Assembly (NCBI GenBank): GCA_964571235.1
Contig: CAZNAI010000006.1
Coordinates: forward strand, 1 to 64,000
Reading direction: 5' to 3'
DNA from: JACRAV01 sp964571235
Lineage (GTDB): Bacteria > Zixibacteria > MSB-5A5 > GN15 > FEB-12
Length of the DNA stretch: 64,000 bases
A program made the position numbers and the translations under genes. The notes beneath the pieces are model-generated. The model did not search any database. It was given only the letters and a program-made list of their open reading frames with translations, and had not been told where the DNA came from. This document shows positions 8,389 through 16,540 of the stretch, piece by piece; the first letter of the stretch is position 1, and each line of letters opens with the position of its first letter.

Positions 8389-9420
8389 TTACGGCAACTT
8401 GGTGACAATTTTCGGCCCGAGCCAATTGGCAAACCAGAGCGGCAATTTCCGCCAGAGGGAAATCGCCAATTTATATTTCGGATTGTTCGGATTCATTTCC
8501 GGAAGCGCGTCGATCGTCAGCAACCGGTATTGCCAAATCTGTTCGGTTGGCGCAACCATCTGCTTCTTGAAATTGTACGTACCAGCACCGTCGGAACTCC
8601 GCCCAAAATCAAAGACTTTGGCTCCTCGCGCACCGACATGCTTAATCGTTTCCCAGTAGAGCAAATTGTTCGGACACATCTCGCGGTACTGGCGATACGA
8701 TGACGCCGACGGCACCCCCGCGTACGAGCCGTGATAGAGAATCAGTCCGGCCCCTACCGTTTTGTCGGCCAGTTTTACTGCTACAATTTCGGCGTCGGCG
8801 CCAAATTGCTCGAATATTTTCTCAAAGAGCGAGCGCGGCCAAACCGGCGTTCCCAAATCGCGCATGTTGTAGGCAAACACAGCGTAAAAATCATCAAGCA
8901 ATTCGCGGCCACCGAACACACACGTCAGTCTCGACTTTTCCGCTTTGCGCACCTGATTGCGCGCTTTGGCATCAAATGTTTTCCAGACCGCATCTTCGCC
9001 GGCCGAAAGATCCAAATGAAACTGTCGCTTATCAGTCTTTTCCACTTGGTCGGGGAGGCGATGCGACACCGCCCGCAATTCGACAAACTTGCATCCCAGT
9101 TCCTGCGCTTTTGATTCGGCAGTAGCGACAAGTCGCGACGCGATCTCTTCACTATCCGCCAACGGGCCGCCGTAGTCAAGCCAGGGCATTGAAATCAGAA
9201 ACCGTCCGAACAGCGCACTCTTCATAAATGCCGCCGGAAGCACGCCGGTGAATTTTCCGCTGTCTTCGGCTACGAAGTAAATCGGTGTGAGTTTGAATGA
9301 GACACCAAGAATCTCGCGCCATCGCCAGAGATGAGCGATTGTCCCTGCCGGATGGGCATTGACATACGTATCCCAGCGCTGAGAGTCATCTACTTTGGCA
9401 AGTCGGATCACGCTATTCAT
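8389..9420 (-). CDS. FemAB/GNAT-like protein, exosortase/EPS-associated type
   Basis: About 343 residues from the ATG at 9420; in-frame starts also exist at 9441 and 9462 (GTG), and none has a clear ribosome site. It has two GNAT-like halves. The first has 'HLWRWREILGVSF...FVAEDSGKFTGVLPAAFM' and 'DYGGPLADS'. The second has 'FDAKARNQVRKAEKSRL' (typical of FemAB/peptidoglycan-bridge-like proteins), 'VKLADKTVGAGLILYHG' and 'LLYWETIKHVGARGAKVFDFGRSSDGAGTYNFKKQ'. The last stretch strongly resembles the FemAB-related family found with PEP-CTERM/exosortase polysaccharide loci. It probably transfers an amino acid or acyl group to a sugar. No exosortase is seen in the window. Confidence 0.82.
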   Translation of the reverse strand: MNSVIRLAKVDDSQRWDTYVNAHPAGTIAHLWRWREILGVSFKLTPIYFVAEDSGKFTGVLPAAFMKSALFGRFLISMPWLDYGGPLADSEEIASRLVATAESKAQELGCKFVELRAVSHRLPDQVEKTDKRQFHLDLSAGEDAVWKTFDAKARNQVRKAEKSRLTCVFGGRELLDDFYAVFAYNMRDLGTPVWPRSLFEKIFEQFGADAEIVAVKLADKTVGAGLILYHGSYAGVPSASSYRQYREMCPNNLLYWETIKHVGARGAKVFDFGRSSDGAGTYNFKKQMVAPTEQIWQYRLLTIDALPEMNPNNPKYKLAISLWRKLPLWFANWLGPKIVTKLP

Positions 9421-9468
9421 GGTATCACTACAGGTCGGCATGTCTGAGGGCAATGGCGTCACCGGACA

Positions 9469-10227
9469 TCATTGCCCGGAGCTCTGCAGGGCCCGTTTTT
9501 TTTCGTCGGACGAATCGCCAATCAGCGATTTGACTACTTTGGCTGGATTTCCGGCAACCACCGACATCGGCGGGACATCGCGCGAGACCACCGCCTGAGT
9601 CGCCACCACACTTCCCCGGCCGATTCTGACGCCTTTAAGAATAGTCGCGTTACCGCCGATCCAAACGTCATCTTCGATCACCACCGGCTGAACATTTTCC
9701 CGCTCGACCGGAAGATTCTTGGCGCGGGCAACAGGGTCAAGCGGATGGGTATTGTTGTCGTAGATCTGCACGCCTTGGGCTAACAGCACCCGGTTGCCGA
9801 TCGTGATCCGTTCGGCACAAGCCAAGATAGTGGCATATCCGAAGTACACTTCGTCGCCGATTTCGATCGTCGGGTTCTCAGTCGCTTTGTACGCGACAAT
9901 GAAAGTCACATTGCCGGAAATACGGAGCCGATCACCGGCCGTGATTGTTCCGTAGCCAAGGATTAGCGGAAAATTTGATTCGAAATAAAGCGCCTTACCG
10001 ACTCGCGCACACCGATAGCGGAACATCGGTTCGTAATAAAAAAACTGCTTGAGTCGCCGCCAGAAAGTCAGCCGGGCATTGCGTTCGTTGAAAAATATGG
10101 CGCCGAAAAATCGCGGAAAAGGCAGACGCAGATTGCGAAGACCGTAGGCAGTTTTGTAGATCAGCTTGTAATACCAGGTCTCCTGCTTGCGGACACCGGC
10201 CAACAAATTTCGAATGATTCCCGCCAT
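9469..10227 (-). CDS. Hexapeptide-repeat acyltransferase (long form)
   Basis: 252 residues. The first 85 are basic and unrelated to the fold ('KQFFYYEPMFRYRCARVG'). The rest is a beta-helix domain: 'LRISGNVTFIVAY', 'IEIGDEVYFGYATILACAERITIGNRVLLAQGVQIYDNNTHPLDP' (with the typical D-N-N-T-H-P motif carrying the catalytic His) and 'IEDDVWIGGNATILKGVRIGRGSVVATQAVVSRDVPP'. It is a CoA-dependent sugar acetyltransferase of the WcaF/VatD class. Its ATG overlaps the stop of the ligase/polymerase gene (ATGA at 10224-10227), so it is translationally coupled to it. Confidence 0.9.
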   Translation of the reverse strand: MAGIIRNLLAGVRKQETWYYKLIYKTAYGLRNLRLPFPRFFGAIFFNERNARLTFWRRLKQFFYYEPMFRYRCARVGKALYFESNFPLILGYGTITAGDRLRISGNVTFIVAYKATENPTIEIGDEVYFGYATILACAERITIGNRVLLAQGVQIYDNNTHPLDPVARAKNLPVERENVQPVVIEDDVWIGGNATILKGVRIGRGSVVATQAVVSRDVPPMSVVAGNPAKVVKSLIGDSSDEKKRALQSSGQ

Positions 10228-11669
10228 CAGATGGTCTCCATTGCCACGACCGCCGTTGTGCTTTCCTCTGATTCAGCTTTCACACGCTCGGCGGCGGCCC
10301 GGTTCATTTCGATAAGGCAGACGGTGGCCGCGATCAGAAAATAAAACAGATAGCTCAAACCCTGAGTCAAGAAGAAGGCAGTCACGCCGAAACCAAGAAA
10401 GCTGATAAGCAGGGCGTCGCGCATCTGATCATACAATTGCATTTCGTCTTCGGTGCCGGCCGGTTTCATTCTTCGCAGGGCAATAACGCAGGTGAAAAAC
10501 ATTGTCAGCCACAGGGTGAGACCGATCACCCCGGTTTCGCCGCCGATCTGCACCAGCGTGTTGTGCGGAGCCTGCCATTTGTTGGAATTAAAACCCTCGG
10601 GGCGATACGACTGCCCGAAAGCAACTTCGAAACAACCGATACCCACGCCCGTCACCGGGCGAGTCAGCATCATATTCATTCCCGCTTTCCAGGCATAGAT
10701 ACGCCCCATGGCTGAGGCATCTTCTTCGTACTCACCGATTGATTTGTATCGTTCTGTAAACTGCGAGGGGAGCGCCGCGGCTACCGCCAGCGCGACCACA
10801 GCGAAAATCGCCACGCCGACTACTTTATTTCGGCCGCGTGTTAGCATACAAAACATCACCGCCGCTAATCCGAGCATCCCACCACGCGATTGGGTGAGAA
10901 TAGTCGCCACCGACAGAAACCCGAGCGACCCCCAAAACCAGATGCTGGTGAACGGTGACCGGAGTTTCCAGAAGACCGCGAGTGGCAGGATTGTTACAAA
11001 GACCTGGGCGACATCGTTGGCGTCGCCAAAGACACCCGCTCCGATTTCGGCTCCGGCGCGAAACGCTCCAGCCAGATACCCTTTGATAACCGAGTACCCA
11101 AGGACAATCACACAGAGGATCGTGACAATCACCGCCAGTTTGAGCGCTTTGGGTGACCGGACGACGTTGATGAAAATCAGATAGTAGATGATGATCTTAA
11201 GAAAATCGGTCGACAGCTCGATTGAACGTCCCGGCCAGAACGAAAACGGAATCGAAATGAACAGCGCCAGCGCAAATCCGGCCAACAACCATGATTGTTT
11301 GTAGTTGTACCGGAAATCGCGATTGGGAAGATACCGCACCGCCACCGCCAACAGCGTGCCGCCTCCCACCAATTTGGCCAGCGGAAGTGTGGCCAGACCG
11401 GCGATCCAGTCGCTCGGCCGGATAAAATTGAGCGCGATAAAGGCGAGCAGTCCGATCATCGGGTACGCAAGCGTGGCAACTCCGGCGATTGTGGCTAGCA
11501 CCGCCGCCAGGATGATTGTCGAATTGCCAACTACGGTCGCAAATCCGAGTGCGATCGACGCAATAATTACTACGACAAACCAAATATGTTTGCCGGTGAT
11601 AACCTGAGTTGAGCGCGAGGTAAATATTGGTGCTGGCGCTGACACCGGGATTTCGGGTTGTTTTTCCAT
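10227..11669 (-). CDS. O-antigen ligase/polymerase-like membrane protein (Wzy_C domain)
   Basis: 480 residues from ATG 11669; a TTG at 11678 is also possible. The hydropathy shows ten or more membrane segments, starting with 'HIWFVVVIIASIALGFATVV'. The large periplasmic loop near residues 310-370 holds 'MNMMLTRPVTGVGIGCFEVAFG' and 'APHNTLVQIGGETGVIGLTLWL'. The H-N-x-x-x-x-x-x-E-x-G-x-x-G pattern is the Wzy/WaaL signature. It resembles the putative ligase family found with exosortase-A loci. Its job is either polymerising flipped repeat units or ligating glycan to an acceptor. It is the only Wzy candidate in the visible locus, matching the Wzx at 18601-20136. Confidence 0.88.
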   Translation of the reverse strand: MEKQPEIPVSAPAPIFTSRSTQVITGKHIWFVVVIIASIALGFATVVGNSTIILAAVLATIAGVATLAYPMIGLLAFIALNFIRPSDWIAGLATLPLAKLVGGGTLLAVAVRYLPNRDFRYNYKQSWLLAGFALALFISIPFSFWPGRSIELSTDFLKIIIYYLIFINVVRSPKALKLAVIVTILCVIVLGYSVIKGYLAGAFRAGAEIGAGVFGDANDVAQVFVTILPLAVFWKLRSPFTSIWFWGSLGFLSVATILTQSRGGMLGLAAVMFCMLTRGRNKVVGVAIFAVVALAVAAALPSQFTERYKSIGEYEEDASAMGRIYAWKAGMNMMLTRPVTGVGIGCFEVAFGQSYRPEGFNSNKWQAPHNTLVQIGGETGVIGLTLWLTMFFTCVIALRRMKPAGTEDEMQLYDQMRDALLISFLGFGVTAFFLTQGLSYLFYFLIAATVCLIEMNRAAAERVKAESEESTTAVVAMETI

Positions 11670-11690
11670 GCCGGACAATTCTCAGCCCAA

Positions 11691-12341
11691 CTACCCGAGT
11701 ATCAATTTCCGGGCGACAAACGCCTCAGCGTATCCGGGGTGGGCGCATTCCATGCCGCGCAGTCGCAGGATCGAGCGGAACATCTCGCCGGTAAACCAGT
11801 GCTTATTGCGCTGGCTGGCAAAGACGCTCATCAGGATTTCAATTTTGCGGGCGACTGTTTCTTCAGTGAGGGGCACAAAACAGTTGGGTGTGCCCAGGTC
11901 GCCGTCGTATTTGGGAATTTCATATTCAAGCACGAAGTGATTGCGAAAGGTATTCCAGGTCAACTCACAGACCACGCGATGATCCTGGTGTAAATCATTT
12001 CGCGCATGGGTGAACACTAAGTCGGGCGAAGTCTCACGTTTGAGCGACTCAAAGTAATCTTTGATCTCGGCGGATTGGTGCGGAAAATACCCGTCGCGAA
12101 ATTCTCTCACGATCACCTGTTTGGCCCCGGCGCTTTGTAGAAACAACTCCGCGCTTTGTCGTGCCTCAACGCCGCGTTCCCCCTGCCCGGCCAGAACAAC
12201 CCACGTGACATGAATCTCTGGATGTGATTTCAATAGCGTCAGCACTGTGCCGCCACACCCGATTTCGATATCATCGCTGTGGGCGCCCAAACAGAGAATC
12301 GAGCGAAGGGGGGTGCGACCGGAAAACGACAGAGCGAGCAT
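11691..12341 (-). CDS. PIG-L family N-deacetylase
   Basis: 216 residues from ATG 12341, which has GAGGTAA 11 bases upstream; an in-frame start at 12389 would overlap the previous gene by 40 bases. The N-terminal zinc motif 'LGAHSDDIEIGCGGT' (H-x-D-D) and the distal 'HARNDLHQDHRVV' (H-x-x-H type) are complete. Members remove acetyl from N-acetylglucosamine-like groups (PIG-L, MshB, BshB). In this cassette it may deacetylate a nucleotide-linked or lipid-linked amino sugar. It lies in the nucleotide-sugar group with the cytidylyltransferase and the DUF4910 protein. Confidence 0.9.
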   Translation of the reverse strand: MLALSFSGRTPLRSILCLGAHSDDIEIGCGGTVLTLLKSHPEIHVTWVVLAGQGERGVEARQSAELFLQSAGAKQVIVREFRDGYFPHQSAEIKDYFESLKRETSPDLVFTHARNDLHQDHRVVCELTWNTFRNHFVLEYEIPKYDGDLGTPNCFVPLTEETVARKIEILMSVFASQRNKHWFTGEMFRSILRLRGMECAHPGYAEAFVARKLILG

Positions 12342-12349
12342 CGGGCCTG

Positions 12350-13144
12350 TTACCTCGCCTCGCGCGGGGTCTGTTTCCAGACTTCCCACGGCGTATCGCC
12401 GACGTTGTGACGATTGTCAAACATCTGTTTGTCTTTCATTGTGTCCATGCAGGCAAAGAAACCGTCGTGCCTGTGCGCGTTGAGTTGGCCAGCCTCGATA
12501 AGGCGCTGAAACGGCTCTTCAACCAATTCTTCGCCTTCATTCATGTAATCAAATATCTCCTGCTTAAACACAAAAAAACCGCCGTTGATCCGCATATCAG
12601 TCTTGGCCGCGGCGGTGATTGCGCGAACGTTGTCTTGCGCATCAGTCGTTACCATGTGATAGGACAGCGGCGGACGCACGGTGATAAAGTTGCCGATTTT
12701 ACCGTGCTCACGGATTTCTTTCACATACGAATCCAGATTCAGATCGGAAAGACCGTCGGAGTAGTTCGCCATGAACATGGGTTCACCGTCCAGATACTTT
12801 CGCACCGCCAGCAGGCGCTGGCCGATATTGGAATTACTCCCGGTGTCAGCAAACGTGATTGTCCAGTCCTCGATATCCGAGTTGAACAGTTTGGTCTTGC
12901 GCCCTCCGTCGGACAATACAAAGTCGTTGGAGAGGCGCTCGTCGTACTGCGTGAAATAATGTTTGATGATGTCGCCGCGATATCCGAGTGCCAGTACGAA
13001 ATCCTTGTGGCCAAAGTGGGCGTAGTATTTCATCAGGTGCCAGATGATCGGGCGATACCCGATACTGACCATCGGTTTGGGAATGGTATCGGAATACTCG
13101 CGCAGACGTGTTCCCAGTCCGCCGCAAAAAAGTACCACTTTCAT
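12350..13144 (-). CDS. rfbF: Sugar-1-phosphate cytidylyltransferase (RfbF-like)
   Basis: 264 residues from ATG 13144, which has AGGAG nine bases upstream; the open frame extends to 13261, but that extension lacks family similarity. It begins 'MKVVLFCGGLGTRLREYSDTIPKPMVSIG', the nucleotidyltransferase G-G-x-G-T-R-L ... P-K-P-M signature with the spacing of glucose-1-phosphate cytidylyltransferase. The text continues 'PIIWHLMKYYAHFGHKDFVLALGYRGDIIKHYF', also RfbF-like, with 'INGGFFVFKQEIFDYM' further on. It would make CDP-glucose (or a related CDP-sugar) from CTP and the sugar phosphate. An RfbG-type 4,6-dehydratase is not obvious here; the SDR at 16541-17587 is the nearest candidate. Confidence 0.88.
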   Translation of the reverse strand: MKVVLFCGGLGTRLREYSDTIPKPMVSIGYRPIIWHLMKYYAHFGHKDFVLALGYRGDIIKHYFTQYDERLSNDFVLSDGGRKTKLFNSDIEDWTITFADTGSNSNIGQRLLAVRKYLDGEPMFMANYSDGLSDLNLDSYVKEIREHGKIGNFITVRPPLSYHMVTTDAQDNVRAITAAAKTDMRINGGFFVFKQEIFDYMNEGEELVEEPFQRLIEAGQLNAHRHDGFFACMDTMKDKQMFDNRHNVGDTPWEVWKQTPREAR

Positions 13145-13272
13145 TGAACCTGACTCCTGATCTGTCTCTTTCTCATTAGTACCGACTCGGATGGTGCGTA
13201 AGGGGCCTAAACTGCAAAATACGCTTTGAAACGCTTGAGCGCAATCGGTCTTGACCGGCAACCCGGACAGCC

Positions 13273-14589
13273 CTACGCACTGGTAACTCTAAGCAATCCA
13301 AATTCTTCAAGTCGCTCCGCCGCTTTGGCAATCGTTGCAAACGGTAGTCCCGACTGCCGGGCTATTTCCAGTAACGTATGCTTTGTATCGGCCAGATTCA
13401 GTACCCACAACAGGGCCATCTCCTGTGCTCCGGCGTCGGGTAGGCCGCCGAGGGCACGGTAGAGCCCGCGTCTCCCCAACTGCGGTTCACCCTTGGGATT
13501 TTGATTTTCGTACGTCAGATTATGTTCCAATACCTCGATCACCTCAAGGTACATCCTGAGTGAATCGGCCAGAGCAGTGGTTGAAATGAAATTCAGATTA
13601 TCCGCCGAGGTATGATACTGCGGATATTGGCCGTGATAAGTACGAGTAAGACTCCCCACTGCCAGATTATACCCCGGCGAACAGTATTGCCGTTCGTCGT
13701 ATCCGTACGGAGAAAACGGCCTGACTTTGAATGGCCTGCCAGATTGCGAAAGCGCGTACTCTACCGCGCAATCGAGTTCGCTTGTTCCCTGACGGCTCTG
13801 CTTGTAATTAAAATCACCGGAATCACCGACACACGCCACCACCAGCCCGCCCTTGATTCTGGGGACAGCCGTTTCATTTTGAGACAGCCAGGTGATCGCG
13901 CCGATTGTTCCCGGCGCGAAGATGAATCGATACGATAGGCGCCGCCTCGCGCTACCAAGCGCTTTCGCAAGCGCGGTCGAAAGGGCAATTCCCGAGAGAT
14001 TGTCGTTAGCCAGCGAGGGATGGCAACAGTGGCACGAAATCAGAATCTCGTCCGTTGACTCACCAGCCAGCAGATACTCGCCGTACGTGAGGTGACCGTC
14101 GGTCAGTGTCGAGTCGATACACACATCGTATTCTGGATCGGTCATCGATTCCAATTGATTGTGCGATAGGCAAAACCCCCAGGTTGGATTGTAGTAGGAA
14201 GTTCGGTACGGAATCAGATCGGGCTTATCCGGGAGCGAGTGCAGATGAGCTTTCAACTCAGTAAGCGATATTCGTTTCTTGACCGGAATTGAATAGTTCA
14301 GGACATGCAAATTGTTTGATTTGAAATCGACGACGCGTCTGCCCGATAAATCGGCGATGTACGCCTCGCGGATATTCCATTCCTGCGGCACGGTCCAATC
14401 CAACACGGCCGTGCCGGTGGGAATTTCATGCAGTGAAATCGGAATCGACTTCTGGATAGTTCGAAGGGTGGCGCGAAGCCCCTCGCCGGTGATACTGCGG
14501 CAGACCGGAAAGAGCTCGCTCGCCAGCTCGAACATTTGTTTTCCCTGCGCGGCGAGATCGAGTCCTTCTGTCAGCGAGCGGTATCTCAT
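13273..14589 (-). CDS. DUF4910 (aminopeptidase-fold) protein with winged-helix tail
   Basis: 438 residues. The first 35 or so contain 'LFPVCRSITGEGLRATL', a hallmark of this family. A zinc-peptidase (M28-like) core follows with 'ISCHCCHPSLANDNLSGIA' near residue 187 and 'GQYPQYHTSADNLNFIS' near residue 325; these histidines and aspartates match co-catalytic metal ligands. Residues about 380-438 ('LADTKHTLLEIARQSGLPFATI', 'LEEFGLL') look like a winged helix. Proteins of this kind recur in polysaccharide loci beside cytidylyltransferase and C-methyltransferase genes, but the substrate is not known. It could hydrolyse an amide on an amino-acyl sugar rather than a peptide. Confidence 0.85.
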   Translation of the reverse strand: MRYRSLTEGLDLAAQGKQMFELASELFPVCRSITGEGLRATLRTIQKSIPISLHEIPTGTAVLDWTVPQEWNIREAYIADLSGRRVVDFKSNNLHVLNYSIPVKKRISLTELKAHLHSLPDKPDLIPYRTSYYNPTWGFCLSHNQLESMTDPEYDVCIDSTLTDGHLTYGEYLLAGESTDEILISCHCCHPSLANDNLSGIALSTALAKALGSARRRLSYRFIFAPGTIGAITWLSQNETAVPRIKGGLVVACVGDSGDFNYKQSRQGTSELDCAVEYALSQSGRPFKVRPFSPYGYDERQYCSPGYNLAVGSLTRTYHGQYPQYHTSADNLNFISTTALADSLRMYLEVIEVLEHNLTYENQNPKGEPQLGRRGLYRALGGLPDAGAQEMALLWVLNLADTKHTLLEIARQSGLPFATIAKAAERLEEFGLLRVTSA

Positions 14590-14615
14590 TTTCTCGTCTG
14601 CAAGTTACTGACTAA

Positions 14616-15179
14616 TTATCGTGTCCCCAGCATTTTGATCTCCGGCATATCGGTCGAGAAATCGGGGTATTGCAAATCTTTTGGCGAAATGATCTTGGCT
14701 TTCCCGGGCCATTCGATGTTGAAGGCCGGGTCGTCATACCGAAAACCGCGGGCATGCGAAGCGGAATAGTAATTGGACATCTGGTAGAAAATCTCGGTGT
14801 CGTCGGTCAAAGTCAAAAAGCCGTGGGCGTACCCTTCGGGGATGTATAGCGCCGTGTGATTCTCCTCTGACAATTGAACACCATACCATTTTGTGAATGT
14901 TGCTGATTGCTTGCGCAAATCGACGATCACATCGAATATGGCGCCTCTGGTCACCCGAACCAGCTTGGCTTCCTCAAACGGCGAGACTTGAAAATGTAAT
15001 CCGCGAAGTGTGCCCGCAGACCGGTTCCGCGAGACATTGCACTGAACGACATTTGGATTGAGACCGGACGCGATAAATTCCTTACTGCAGAAACTCCGGG
15101 CAAAAAATCCGCGCTCGTCCTCTAGCCGGTCAAGCCCGACTAAAACAGCGCCAGCCAGCGGAGTGGGAGTGAAGTTCAT
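14616..15179 (-). CDS. rfbC: dTDP-4-dehydrorhamnose 3,5-epimerase-like enzyme
   Basis: 187 residues, full length for RmlC/RfbC. The N-terminal 'LEDERGFFARSFC' and 'VVQCNVSRNRSAGTLRGLHFQ' match the cupin active site; the His of RGLHFQ is the catalytic base. 'DVIVDLRKQSATFTKWYGVQLS', 'LYIPEGYAHGFLTL' and 'EIFYQMSNYY' (catalytic Tyr region) follow. It epimerises C3/C5 of a 4-keto-6-deoxy sugar nucleotide. No rmlA, rmlB or rmlD neighbours are present and the adjacent nucleotidyltransferase is the CTP type. The substrate may therefore be a CDP-linked 4-keto sugar rather than dTDP, so the symbol describes the family, not proven specificity. Confidence 0.88.
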   Translation of the reverse strand: MNFTPTPLAGAVLVGLDRLEDERGFFARSFCSKEFIASGLNPNVVQCNVSRNRSAGTLRGLHFQVSPFEEAKLVRVTRGAIFDVIVDLRKQSATFTKWYGVQLSEENHTALYIPEGYAHGFLTLTDDTEIFYQMSNYYSASHARGFRYDDPAFNIEWPGKAKIISPKDLQYPDFSTDMPEIKMLGTR

Positions 15180-15230
15180 TACGGTACGCTCGTGTAAGCT
15201 TGTTGGCCGCGTCCCGACCGCAGAGGGCGA

Positions 15231-16517
15231 TCAGGGAAAAACGGTGACTTCCGGAATGGGTACCACGAACTGACCGCCCCACTCCCGGATATAGGCGTTC
15301 TGCGCGACAATTTCATCTTTGAAATTCCACGGAAGGATAAACAGGTAATCGGGCTTTGTCAGGCGGATTCGTTCGGGGGCGTAGATGGGAATTCGAGTGC
15401 CGGGCAAAAATTTCCCCTGTTTGTACGGATTCCGGTCGACCGTATACTCGATGAAGTCAGTGCGAATCCCGCAATAGTTCAAAAGAGTATTCCCCTTGCC
15501 GGGGGCGCCGTAGCCGGCGATCGTCTTCCCGGCGCGGCGGGCGCCGATCAGAAATTCAAGCAGTTTGCGCTTGGTCTCTTTTACCTGTTCATCAAAGAGC
15601 GCGTAGGTGTCCATCCGAGTAAATCCGAGTTTTTCTTCCCGCGCTTTTAGTTCGATTGCCCGTGGCAGAACTGGTTGGTCGGTGCGTTCAGTGTGGCAGG
15701 CGTAAATTCGAATTGAACCACCGTGAGTGGAAAGCTCTTCCACATCGAACAGCTTCAGGCCGTGCGCATTGAATATCTTCTCGGCGGCGATAAACGAGAA
15801 ATATGAAAAGTGTTCATGGTAAATGGTGTCAAACTGGTTTCCCTCCATCAGCCGTTGCAGATGAGGAAATTCCATCGTAATGACACCGGTCGGCTTAAGC
15901 AGGATTTTCATACCGAGCACGAAATCGTTGATGTCCGGCACCTGCGCCAGCACATTGTTGCCCAGAAGCAGATCGGCCGCCTTGCCGCGGGCCAGAAGGT
16001 CTTTGGCCGACTTTTCACCGAAGAACACCACTTCTGTCGGCACTCCCTTTTCAATCGCAACTTTGGCTACATTGGCCGCCGGTTCGATTCCCAGCGACGG
16101 CACCCCGCGCTTGACGAAATGTTGCAGTAAGTATCCGTCGTTGGAGGCCAGCTCGACTACCTGACTCTGCGCTCCAAGATTGAAACGCGAGATCATCTGT
16201 TCGGTGTAGACCCGCGAGTGCTCCACCCAGCTATCGGCATACGATGAAAAGTAGGCGTATTCGGTGAATATGTCCGCCGCAGAGACATACTCATCCAATT
16301 GAACTAAGTAACAGCTATCGCAGACCAAGGCATTCAGCGGATAAAACGCTTCCATTTTGTTGAGGTCCTCGGCCTTTACATAGCTTTCGCACAGCGGCGA
16401 CATCCCCAGATCGACAAATGTCTGGGTGAGCGGCGTGCGGCAGAACCGGCACTTGATATTATGCGCCGGAGTTTCCTGTGGTCGGATTTCTTTCATTATC
16501 TGCGACTGCGTATTCAT
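15231..16517 (-). CDS. Class I SAM-dependent sugar C-methyltransferase
   Basis: 428 residues from ATG 16517 (a GTG lies two codons upstream). Three parts match the TylC3/NovU/TcaB9 family. The N-terminal zinc-binding region is 'KCRFCRTPLTQTFVDLGMSPLCESY' plus 'CDSCYLVQL', four Cys in two pairs. The central Rossmann domain has 'VVELASNDGYLLQHF' as SAM motif I. The C-terminal domain has 'GKTIAGYGAPGKGNTLLNYC'. These enzymes add a branch methyl to 3- or 4-keto sugar nucleotides. With the adjacent epimerases and cytidylyltransferase it suggests a branched 6-deoxy sugar. Confidence 0.9.
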   Translation of the reverse strand: MNTQSQIMKEIRPQETPAHNIKCRFCRTPLTQTFVDLGMSPLCESYVKAEDLNKMEAFYPLNALVCDSCYLVQLDEYVSAADIFTEYAYFSSYADSWVEHSRVYTEQMISRFNLGAQSQVVELASNDGYLLQHFVKRGVPSLGIEPAANVAKVAIEKGVPTEVVFFGEKSAKDLLARGKAADLLLGNNVLAQVPDINDFVLGMKILLKPTGVITMEFPHLQRLMEGNQFDTIYHEHFSYFSFIAAEKIFNAHGLKLFDVEELSTHGGSIRIYACHTERTDQPVLPRAIELKAREEKLGFTRMDTYALFDEQVKETKRKLLEFLIGARRAGKTIAGYGAPGKGNTLLNYCGIRTDFIEYTVDRNPYKQGKFLPGTRIPIYAPERIRLTKPDYLFILPWNFKDEIVAQNAYIREWGGQFVVPIPEVTVFP

Positions 16518-16540
16518 CTGCACAAATGTCTTTCAACAAA

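Noticed and set aside
12341..12389. Longer start of the PIG-L gene at 12389
   Set aside because: It would overlap the cytidylyltransferase gene by 40 bases; ATG 12341 has GAGGTAA upstream and begins next to the zinc motif.
14616..15179. A complete dTDP-rhamnose pathway in the locus
   Set aside because: Only the 3,5-epimerase is present; no rmlA, rmlB or rmlD gene is visible, and the nucleotidyltransferase is the CTP-type.
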